The notes under the pieces were generated by a model that did not search any database, was not told the DNA's origin, and saw only the letters and a program-made list of their open reading frames with translations. 64,000 nucleotides of DNA, from the NCBI GenBank assembly GCA_910578565.1, contig CAJTQF010000001.1, positions 372,001-436,000 on the forward strand, given 5' to 3'. Shown in pieces: positions 57,285 to 64,000 of the stretch (positions within the stretch are counted from its first letter, which is position 1; every line of letters starts with the position of its first letter). Source of the DNA: an uncultured Christensenella sp. GTDB lineage: Bacteria > Bacillota > Clostridia > Christensenellales > Borkfalkiaceae. The position numbers and the translations under genes were made by a program.

Positions 57285-58074
57285 ACTTGCGGTAATAGGT
57301 AAAGACGTATCAAAATCTTTAAGTCCGCAAATACACAATTTTATTGCGCAAAAAACGGGCAACAAAATTCATTACGAAAGTATTTCCATACCCGAAAACG
57401 AATTTGAAAACAGGATAGAAAATCTTTTAAATAAGCTCGACGGTTTTAACGTAACGATACCTTATAAACTCTCAATAATTCCGCATCTCAATTCCGTTGA
57501 AGGCGACGCCGAAATTTTCGGGGCGGTAAACACTGTAAAAAACGACGTTAAATGCGGGTACAATACCGACGGTCTTGGCTTTATGCTTATGCTCGAAGTC
57601 GAAGGTATTAACGTAAAAAATAAAACCGTTTTGCTTTTGGGCGCCGGCGGCGCCGGCAGAAGCGTTGCCAAAAAACTGTCTGACGGCGGCGCAAAAGTTT
57701 TTATCTACGACAGAAACTATCAAAACGCAAGCGCGGTCGCAAATGAATTCGGCGGAATTACCGCTTTGGAAAATATAGACGTGAAGCCGTATTTTGCGGT
57801 TATCAATGCAACGGGCGTTGGTATGCACAAAACAGAAGGGATTTCTCCCGTGGGCGCAGAGCTTATTGGTCTTTGCGAAGTTGCTGTAGACTTAATTTAC
57901 GTCCCGCCCGTCAGTAAGTTTCTTGAAATGGCAAACGCGCTTGGCAAAAAGACCGTAAACGGCGAACAAATGCTTTTTTATCAGGCGTATTATTCGCAGT
58001 GCATTTATTTCGGAAAAAACGCGGATGCCAAGCAGGCGAAAACGCTTTATACGCAGTACAAGGAGAGTATATGA
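57271..58074 (+). CDS. aroE: Shikimate dehydrogenase
   Basis: AroE reduces 3-dehydroshikimate with NADPH. The 267-residue protein has IGKDVSKSLSPQIHNF, GFNVTIPYK with the catalytic lysine, AVNTVKNDVKCGYNTDGLGF with the Asn and Asp of the active site, and the Rossmann motif LLGAGGAGRSVAKKL. It overlaps aroB at its start and aroQ at its end (ATGA). Confidence 0.94.
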   Translation: MKTLELAVIGKDVSKSLSPQIHNFIAQKTGNKIHYESISIPENEFENRIENLLNKLDGFNVTIPYKLSIIPHLNSVEGDAEIFGAVNTVKNDVKCGYNTDGLGFMLMLEVEGINVKNKTVLLLGAGGAGRSVAKKLSDGGAKVFIYDRNYQNASAVANEFGGITALENIDVKPYFAVINATGVGMHKTEGISPVGAELIGLCEVAVDLIYVPPVSKFLEMANALGKKTVNGEQMLFYQAYYSQCIYFGKNADAKQAKTLYTQYKESI

Positions 58075-58490
58075 AATTTTTGTTTTTAAACGGCGTCAAT
58101 CTCAATATGACGGGCGTCAGGGAAAAGGGGATTTACGGCACGCAGACCATTGAAGAGATTAACAGGGAAATTGCCGCGCATTTTAAAGGCGACGTTTGCG
58201 AATTTTTCCAGAGTAATATCGAAGGTGAAATATGCACGAAAATACAGTCCGCGCAAACGGAAGGATATGACGGCGTAATTTTAAACGCAGGCGCGTTCAC
58301 CCATTACAGTATTGCCATACGCGACGCGATTTCGTCGGTAACCGTTCCGGTAATAGAAGTGCATATTTCAAACGTGCAGGCAAGGGAAGAGTTCCGCCGT
58401 ACTTCGGTTATATCACCCGTTTGCAAAGGCGTTATTTGCGGTTTCGGAAAAAACAGCTACATTCTTGCGGCGGAAAGTTTTAAGTTATGA
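58071..58490 (+). CDS. aroQ: Type II 3-dehydroquinate dehydratase
   Basis: The 139-residue type II enzyme dehydrates dehydroquinate. Motifs are LFLNGVNLNMTGVREKGIYG (catalytic Tyr in IYG), ILNAGAFTHYSIAIRDAI, EVHISNVQAREEFRR and SPVCKGVICGFG. AAGGAG precedes the ATG at 58071; the longer open frame from 57999 is ignored because it lies inside aroE. It overlaps aroK by four bases. Confidence 0.94.
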   Translation: MKFLFLNGVNLNMTGVREKGIYGTQTIEEINREIAAHFKGDVCEFFQSNIEGEICTKIQSAQTEGYDGVILNAGAFTHYSIAIRDAISSVTVPVIEVHISNVQAREEFRRTSVISPVCKGVICGFGKNSYILAAESFKL

Positions 58491-58975
58491 ATATAGTGCT
58501 TGCGGGAATGCCGGGCTGCGGTAAAACCACTGTTGCAAAACTGCTTGAAAAATGCGGTAAAAAAAGTTACGACACCGATGCGCAAATCGTTAAAGAACAC
58601 GGCGAAATTACCGAAATTTTCAAAAACTTCGGCGAACGGTATTTCAGAGAGCTTGAAACTGTCGCGGTTAAAACCCTGTGCGGGCTAGACGGTATTGTAA
58701 TCGCTACCGGTGGCGGCTGTCTTTTAAAAACAGAAAACGTAAAACTTTTAAAAAGTAACGGAAAAATTATTTATCTCCGCACGCTTCCGCAAACACTGGT
58801 AAACCGTCTGAAAGGCGACGCAACCCGTCCGTTGCTTGCTGGAGGACAGGAAGAGCGGATAAACAAACTTTACGGCGAAAGAGCGCAGATATACGAGCGC
58901 GCCGCAGATTTAATTATTGACACAGACGGGCTGAATCCCGAACAAATTGTACAAAGGATACTGCAAATTTTATGA
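58487..58975 (+). CDS. aroK: Shikimate kinase
   Basis: The 162-residue P-loop kinase phosphorylates shikimate. It has the Walker A LAGMPGCGKTTVAKLL, the substrate-binding YDTDAQIV and FRELE, IATGGGCLLK and the lid GDATRPLLAG. It overlaps aroQ and the following SDR gene by ATGA junctions. Confidence 0.93.
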   Translation: MNIVLAGMPGCGKTTVAKLLEKCGKKSYDTDAQIVKEHGEITEIFKNFGERYFRELETVAVKTLCGLDGIVIATGGGCLLKTENVKLLKSNGKIIYLRTLPQTLVNRLKGDATRPLLAGGQEERINKLYGERAQIYERAADLIIDTDGLNPEQIVQRILQIL

Positions 58976-59697
58976 AAACGGCATTAATTACAGGCGGAAC
59001 TAAGGGAATAGGAAAGGCGATAGCCCTTGCTTTTATGCAACAGGGTTATGAAGTCGTAATCAACTACGACAGTGATGAAGAAACCGCGCTTGCCACGCAG
59101 GAAGAATTTAATATTCTGGGCTATTGCCCTATATTGCTGCGTGCCGACGTTTCCGACGAAATGCAGGTCAGGTCAATGTTCAGGGAATTTTTCTGTATAT
59201 ACGACAGGCTTGACGTATTGGTAAACAATGCAGGCGTGTCGTTGATAAGAGTAATTCAGGACACTTCGTCCGCCGATTGGGACAGGATTTTTGCCGTGAA
59301 CGTAAAAGGGGTGTATCACTGTTGCCGTCTGGTGGCGGATAAAATGATAGGCTGCGGCGGCGGCTGTATTATAAATATCGGTTCTGTATGGGGCGAAGTG
59401 GGGGCAAGTTGCGAAGCGGCTTATTCGGCTTCCAAAGGCGCGGTAATGAGTTTTACAAAAGCGTTGGCTAAAGAACTTGCACCGTCGAAAGTGCGCGTTA
59501 ACTGCGTATCTCCCGGCGTCATAGATACGGGTATGAATTCGCATCTTACCGGCGATGAAATGGAGCAGCTTATTGACGGTATTCCGCTTGGAAGAATAGG
59601 CTATCCCGAAGACGTTGCAAAGGCGTGCGTTTATCTTGCGGACGCGGACTACGTGACGGGCGAAGTTCTTTCGGTAGGCGGCGGCTTTGCAAAATAA
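58972..59697 (+). CDS. Short-chain dehydrogenase/reductase (FabG-like)
   Basis: The 241-residue SDR has the NAD(P) motif ITGGTKGIGKAIALA, NNAGVS, the catalytic IGSVWGEVGASCEAAYSASKGAV (Ser-Tyr-Lys) and SPGVIDTGMN. It resembles 3-oxoacyl-ACP reductases. Its translational coupling to aroK suggests a job tied to aromatic or cofactor synthesis, but a separate fatty-acid or other redox role is equally possible. It is the last gene of the aro run. Confidence 0.85.
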   Translation: MKTALITGGTKGIGKAIALAFMQQGYEVVINYDSDEETALATQEEFNILGYCPILLRADVSDEMQVRSMFREFFCIYDRLDVLVNNAGVSLIRVIQDTSSADWDRIFAVNVKGVYHCCRLVADKMIGCGGGCIINIGSVWGEVGASCEAAYSASKGAVMSFTKALAKELAPSKVRVNCVSPGVIDTGMNSHLTGDEMEQLIDGIPLGRIGYPEDVAKACVYLADADYVTGEVLSVGGGFAK

Positions 59698-59758
59698 AAA
59701 AGTAAATTTTTGTTAAAAAAAAGGAAATTACAAATTTTTTTCGTAATATATAGACGTA

Positions 59759-60784
59759 ATGGAATTTAAGTCGTTAAAAGAAAAGACCTATGCAATGGAG
59801 CAGGCTTTTTTCTCACCCCATGCAGCGTATTCACGCGAAACGCGCGGCAGGGACAGAAAGGAGCCGTCTTGTGCAATGCGCACGGAGTACCAGCGCGACA
59901 GGGACAGGCTTGTTTACTGTAAGTCTTTCAGGCGGCTTAAAAATAAAACGCAAGTGTTTTTTTCGCCGGAAGGCGACCATTATGTAACCCGCCTTACTCA
60001 TACTCTGGATGTTGCGCAAATTGCAAGAAGCATTGCCCGCGCACTGTCTTTGAATGAAGATTTGGCGGAAGCGATAGCGCTGGGTCACGATTTGGGGCAT
60101 ACGCCGTTCGGACACAGCGGCGAAAGGATATTGAACAATCTTGCGCCCAATGGTTTCGAACATAACGTGCAGTCGTTGCGTGTGGTGGAAATTCTTGAAA
60201 AGGACGGTAAGGGATTAAATCTTACGTTTGAAGTGCGCGATGGTATTTTAAACCATAAGAAAAGCGGCAAGCCCGTAACGCTGGAAGGAAAGTGCGTTTC
60301 GCTTGCGGACAGGATAGCCTACATAAACCACGACCTTGACGACGCGGTACGCGCCGGAATTTTGAAATATAAGGACATACCAAAGGATATTTCAGGCGTG
60401 TTGGGCGTGGGTTCGCGTGAAAGAATAAATACGGCGATAACTTCAATATACAACCGCTCCAAAGGCAAGAATCTGGTTGAAATGGATCCCGAAGTAGAGC
60501 GCGCCAGTGAAAAGTTGCGTGAGTTTATGTTTGAAAGGGTGTATTTTACCGACTCTGCCCGCGGGGAAGAAGAGAAAGCGGAAAGAATGTTGTCCGCAAT
60601 GTATTCACACTTTATTGCTAACGTATCGGATCTGCCCGAAACATACCGTTTGCTTTTGGACAAGTTTGACAGGGAACAGGTCGTTTGCGATTATCTTTCG
60701 TCAATGACGGACAGATACGCTTTATATATTTTCAATAACATATTCGTTCCAAAGGGCTGGGCTTTTATTAACGAAATCAAATAA
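59759..60784 (+). CDS. dgt: Deoxyguanosinetriphosphate triphosphohydrolase-like protein
   Basis: The 341-residue HD-domain enzyme of the dGTPase-like type has FRRLKNKTQVFFSPEGDHYVTRLTHTLDVAQIARSIAR, LGHDLGHTPFGHSGE (HD) and a C-terminal helical region. Such enzymes hydrolyse dNTPs to nucleoside and triphosphate. A TAATAT about 9 bases before the ATG and no Shine-Dalgarno hint at a leaderless start. The order dgt-dnaG-sigA is common in clostridia. Confidence 0.9.
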   Translation: MEFKSLKEKTYAMEQAFFSPHAAYSRETRGRDRKEPSCAMRTEYQRDRDRLVYCKSFRRLKNKTQVFFSPEGDHYVTRLTHTLDVAQIARSIARALSLNEDLAEAIALGHDLGHTPFGHSGERILNNLAPNGFEHNVQSLRVVEILEKDGKGLNLTFEVRDGILNHKKSGKPVTLEGKCVSLADRIAYINHDLDDAVRAGILKYKDIPKDISGVLGVGSRERINTAITSIYNRSKGKNLVEMDPEVERASEKLREFMFERVYFTDSARGEEEKAERMLSAMYSHFIANVSDLPETYRLLLDKFDREQVVCDYLSSMTDRYALYIFNNIFVPKGWAFINEIK

Positions 60785-60787
60785 AAA

Positions 60788-62578
60788 ATGGCAACTGCTT
60801 TACAGGAGTTTTTAATAACTCTTAAAGAAAAAGTTAATATTGTAGAAGTCGCAGGCGGCTATCTAAATTTAGAGCGGCGCGGAAACGCTTTTTGGGCGTG
60901 CTGCCCATTTCATCATGAAAAAACTCCGTCTTTTATAATAAACGAATCAGACCAGTATTACCATTGTTTTGGTTGCGGCGAATCCGGCGACGTTATAAAG
61001 TTTGTCCGCGAACTTGAAAACATCGATTTTATGGACGCGGTTAAACTGCTTGCCGAAAAGGCGGGGTTGCAATTGCCGCAGACAGGATTTGACAACCAGA
61101 AGACGGTTGAGTTGAAAAGAAAGCGCGATACCGTTTTAAAGATTATGAACGATTGCGCGCATTTCTATTTGGACAACCTTAATTCGGGCAAAGCGGAAGC
61201 GCATATAGAATACATATTAAAACGCGGTATTCCGTCAAATATTGTAAGAACTTTCGGCTTGGGCGCGAGTTTGAATTATACCGATTTACCGAAGTTTCTG
61301 TTGGGGAAAGGTTATTCTAAACAGGATATAATAGACAGCGGTGCGGTTAACGAAGTTGACGGCAGGCTTACCGACGCGCAGGGCGGCAGACTTATTTATC
61401 CCGTAATAAACGCTATGGACGAAGTCGTAGCTTTCGGCGGAAGGGTTCTAAAAAAAACCGAGTTTGCCAAATATAAAAATACCAAAGAAACTGTTATTTT
61501 CAATAAAAGCAAAACACTTTATAACATAAACCTTTTAAAAAGACTGCGAAAAACCCAAACTATAAAAGAAGTGATTATGGTTGAAGGTTATATGGACACC
61601 ATATCTCTTTATCAGTCGGGTTTTAAAAACGTAGTCGCAAGTATGGGTACGTCACTCACGCAGGAGCAGGCAAGACTTGTAAAGCGTTACGCCGACACCG
61701 TGCTTATAAGTTACGACGGCGACGGCGCGGGGCAAAAAGCCAATATGCGCGGACTGGAAATTTTGAAGAGCGAAGGCTTGAACGTAAAAGTCGTTCCTTT
61801 GCCGGAAGGGCTTGACCCCGACGACGTAATAAAACAGCGCGGAGCCGAAGGTTATCAAAAATGTCTTGATGCGGCTATGCCGCTTATAGATTATAAACTT
61901 AAAACGGTAGGACGCGGTTTAGACGTTACCAAGACCGAAGACAAGCGCAGATACGTGTCGGAAGCCATAAAGGTAATTAAAACGGCGGACAGCGCTGCGG
62001 AACAAGAAGAACTTTTAAAACAGCTACGCGACAGTACGGGAATAACGTATGAGTCGCTGAAACGCGATTTAAGCTCTCTGCCCGAGCAGGGCAAGCAGGA
62101 AGCGGTGAAAGAGATTGTCCGGAAAGATTTATCATCCGTTACGGTCAAGGCTTCGCGTTTTGTTATAGCGGCTTACCTTTTCGGCGCGAAATATGCGAAC
62201 GATATAAATATTTCGGAAATACCTTTCGATAACGACGTTCATCTGATTATCGCAAAATATCTGAATTCGAAAAAACTTCTTGACGAAAAGGTTCAGACTT
62301 CGGAACTGTTTGAATTTTTTGAAGAAAAAACGCCCGAGTATGACGAGCTTTGCAAAATTCTTGATTTGAACGACGGTAATACTTTATCCAATGAAACGTC
62401 GGAAAGGTATTTTGAAGACTGCGTTTTAAAACTCAGATTAAAATTCATAGACGGACAGATTGCCGCGCTGAAAACAATTTGCGAAAGCGAAAGCGACGTT
62501 GCAAAGAGAAAGGAAAACGCCCTTCGTTTGCAGGAACTTATAAAACAAAAGGAAAAATTAAAAAGCGGAGATAAGTAA
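60788..62578 (+). CDS. dnaG: DNA primase
   Basis: DnaG lays RNA primers at replication forks. The 596-residue protein has the CHC2 zinc finger (ACCPFHHEKTPSFIIN and YHCFGCGESGDVIKF), the primase core with GGRVLKKTEFAKYKNTKET, the Toprim motif MVEGYMDTISLYQSGF and a C-terminal helicase-binding region. It starts 3 bases after dgt, and its stop overlaps the sigA start (TAATG). Confidence 0.95.
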   Translation: MATALQEFLITLKEKVNIVEVAGGYLNLERRGNAFWACCPFHHEKTPSFIINESDQYYHCFGCGESGDVIKFVRELENIDFMDAVKLLAEKAGLQLPQTGFDNQKTVELKRKRDTVLKIMNDCAHFYLDNLNSGKAEAHIEYILKRGIPSNIVRTFGLGASLNYTDLPKFLLGKGYSKQDIIDSGAVNEVDGRLTDAQGGRLIYPVINAMDEVVAFGGRVLKKTEFAKYKNTKETVIFNKSKTLYNINLLKRLRKTQTIKEVIMVEGYMDTISLYQSGFKNVVASMGTSLTQEQARLVKRYADTVLISYDGDGAGQKANMRGLEILKSEGLNVKVVPLPEGLDPDDVIKQRGAEGYQKCLDAAMPLIDYKLKTVGRGLDVTKTEDKRRYVSEAIKVIKTADSAAEQEELLKQLRDSTGITYESLKRDLSSLPEQGKQEAVKEIVRKDLSSVTVKASRFVIAAYLFGAKYANDINISEIPFDNDVHLIIAKYLNSKKLLDEKVQTSELFEFFEEKTPEYDELCKILDLNDGNTLSNETSERYFEDCVLKLRLKFIDGQIAALKTICESESDVAKRKENALRLQELIKQKEKLKSGDK

Positions 62579-63636
62579 TGAGTTTATCCGAACAAAAACT
62601 TAACGAGATATTAAAACAGATTATCGATACTTACGGCTTGAAGGGCAGTATAACCACTAACAGCCTTTGCGACATAATGGAGAAGTACGAAACCACACCC
62701 AACCAGATGGATTTCGTATACAAGTCTATAGCCGAAGCGGGTATCCAGATTATCGACGAAGCCGAGCGCGACCGAGAGCTGTATGAGCAGGCTCTTTCCG
62801 ACATAGGTCTCGATGACCCCGTTAAAATGTATTTAAAGGACATAGGACGGGTTCCCCTGTTGTCTGCGGACGATGAAATCGATCTTGCCCGCAGAATGCA
62901 GGAAGGCGATATGGAAGCCAAGAAAAAATTGTCTGAAGCCAATTTAAGACTCGTCGTATCCATAGCCAAAAGATATGTCGGACGCGGTATGCTTTTTCTT
63001 GATTTAATTCAGGAAGGAAATCTCGGTCTTATGAAGGCGGTTGAAAAATTCGACTATCAAAAGGGTTTCAAATTTTCAACTTACGCTACCTGGTGGATAA
63101 GGCAGGCGATAACGCGCGCCATTGCAGACCAGGCAAGGACCATAAGAATTCCCGTCCATATGGTTGAAACCATAAACAAACTCACCAGAGTTTCCCGTCT
63201 TCTTTTGCAGAAGTACGGCAGAGAACCGACTCCCGCGGAAATCGCGGAAGAAATGCATATAACCGAAGAACGCGTGCGTGAAATACAGAAGATAGCGCAG
63301 GACCCCGTGTCTTTGGAAACTCCTATAGGCGAAGAAGACGACAGTCATCTCGGCGATTTTATCGAAGACGAATCTACCGAAACGCCGTCCGACAGCGTTT
63401 CGACCACAATGCTTAAAGAAACTTTGCTTTCCGTTCTCAACAGCCTTACCCCGCGTGAAGAAAAAGTTTTGCGTTTAAGGTACGGCGTTGACGACGGCAG
63501 ACCCAGAACTTTGGAAGAAGTGGGCAAAGAATTTAACGTAACGCGCGAGCGTATCCGTCAGATTGAAGCAAAAGCGTTAAGAAAGCTCCGTCACCCGTCG
63601 CGTTCAAAGCATTTAAAAGATTTTCTCGATACCTGA
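62578..63636 (+). CDS. rpoD: Primary sigma factor SigA (RpoD)
   Basis: The 352-residue housekeeping sigma factor has a region 1.1-like N terminus. Region 1.2 is DDPVKMYLKDIGRVPLL and region 2 is NLRLVVSIAKRYVGRGMLFLDLIQEGNLGLMKAVEKFDY with KFSTYATWWIRQAITRAI. Regions 3 and 4 follow, the latter with a helix-turn-helix ending VTRERIRQIEAKALRKLRHP. It recognises the TTGACA/TATAAT promoters seen in this window. The stop overlaps trmK (TGATG). Confidence 0.96.
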   Translation: MSLSEQKLNEILKQIIDTYGLKGSITTNSLCDIMEKYETTPNQMDFVYKSIAEAGIQIIDEAERDRELYEQALSDIGLDDPVKMYLKDIGRVPLLSADDEIDLARRMQEGDMEAKKKLSEANLRLVVSIAKRYVGRGMLFLDLIQEGNLGLMKAVEKFDYQKGFKFSTYATWWIRQAITRAIADQARTIRIPVHMVETINKLTRVSRLLLQKYGREPTPAEIAEEMHITEERVREIQKIAQDPVSLETPIGEEDDSHLGDFIEDESTETPSDSVSTTMLKETLLSVLNSLTPREEKVLRLRYGVDDGRPRTLEEVGKEFNVTRERIRQIEAKALRKLRHPSRSKHLKDFLDT

Positions 63637-64000
63637 TGGACAGGATAACAAAACTTTGCGCGTACCTTGATAAATGCGCCGTTTTTGCAGACGTCGCCTG
63701 CGACCACGGCTATTGCACTAAATATATGCTTGACAACGGTCTGTGCGGAAGCGCAATTGTTTCTGATATAAGCGAAAAAAGTCTTTCAAAGGCACAAGTT
63801 TTACTTGCGGACTATATTAAAAATGGCGTTTGCCGCGCGGTCTGTTGCAACGGTCTTGAAAAGATTAAGGGCGCAGATACCGTGTTGATAGCGGGCATCG
63901 GCGGCGAAGAGATTATTAAAATTCTGAGTACTGCCGAAATTCCGCAAAACTTTGTTTTTCAACCTATGAAAAATGCCAAGGAATTGCGCAGTTTCCTTTT
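63636..64000 (+). CDS. trmK: tRNA (adenine-22-N1)-methyltransferase TrmK (partial)
   Basis: Only the first 121 codons are in the window. They include ADVACDHGYCTKYML (SAM motif), VSDISEKSLSKAQVLL, AGIGGEEIIKIL and VFQPMKNAKELRSFL, which fit the TrmK family that methylates A22 of tRNA. The gene follows sigA, as in many Bacillota. The 3' end is cut off by the window edge. Confidence 0.85.
   Translation, partial: MDRITKLCAYLDKCAVFADVACDHGYCTKYMLDNGLCGSAIVSDISEKSLSKAQVLLADYIKNGVCRAVCCNGLEKIKGADTVLIAGIGGEEIIKILSTAEIPQNFVFQPMKNAKELRSFL

Overview
The window is a stretch of chromosome from a spore-forming Bacillota, most likely a member of class Clostridia. The evidence is the gene content and order: yabP-yabQ-divIC, mrnC-rlmB-sigH, dgt-dnaG-sigA-trmK, a CwlD-type amidase, a SpoVB-like flippase, a type 2 OMP decarboxylase and a PyrK/PyrD pair. 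Genes lie mostly on the + strand in tight operons with ATGA, TAATG or GTGA junctions. Base composition is moderate, except for one clearly AT-rich island at about 52.3-53.9 kb. Nothing in the sequence fixes a genus.

Layout. 0-7.5 kb: the end of secD, a divergent secF, recJ, a bifunctional rel, a metallo-beta-lactamase hydrolase and hemZ. 7.8-10.7 kb: a small unknown gene, then rpsO with a structured leader, and pnp. 10.7-21.2 kb: a CwlD-like amidase (minus); mrnC-rlmB-sigH-dnaX-ybaB-recR-gpsA; typA; then yabP-yabQ-divIC-ppx and a site-2-protease-like gene. 21.3-26.4 kb: a minus-strand zinc-ribbon gene and gyrB-gyrA. 26.5-35.2 kb: a P-type ATPase, serS, two related small-gene cassettes, a DnaQ-BRCT exonuclease and an RNA m5C methyltransferase. 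35.2-43.6 kb: a giant CBM-like lipoprotein, a split TauE/SafE pair, a SpoVB-like flippase, a LysM protein, an uncharacterised 218-residue protein and a phosphoesterase. 43.6-50.7 kb: the pyrBCFKDE operon behind an attenuator-like leader, with a decayed serine hydrolase between pyrD and pyrE. 50.7-54 kb: a polysaccharide deacetylase, a SPOR-like protein, then tRNA-Thr(CGU) with a truncated upstream copy, an AT-rich DUF2971 gene and an XRE regulator pseudogene, together a probable remnant of a mobile element. 54-64 kb: a ComEC-like beta-lactamase-fold protein, aroC-B-E-Q-K plus a short-chain dehydrogenase, and dgt-dnaG-sigA-trmK (trmK cut by the window edge).

Most interesting signals. (1) Two roughly 0.8-kb units at 30.6-31.4 kb (+) and 34.4-35.2 kb (-) share non-coding architecture but carry unrelated small genes. 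In order, both have an upstream repeat, a hairpin, an identical 16-nt promoter-proximal block, the gene, an identical 17-nt block over the stop codon, a hairpin, and a TTGAAAGTGCAAC box. A third copy of the 3' part follows the zinc-ribbon gene at 21.35-21.44 kb. They look like non-autonomous gene cassettes. (2) The pyrB leader contains an apparently leaderless 33-codon ORF overlapping mutually exclusive terminator and antiterminator stems, an arrangement like enterobacterial pyrBI attenuation. (3) Several genes have a near-consensus promoter 6-15 nt from the start codon and no Shine-Dalgarno sequence, which suggests leaderless transcription. (4) The tRNA-Thr region has a 32-nt direct repeat of the tRNA, as expected for an old integration site.
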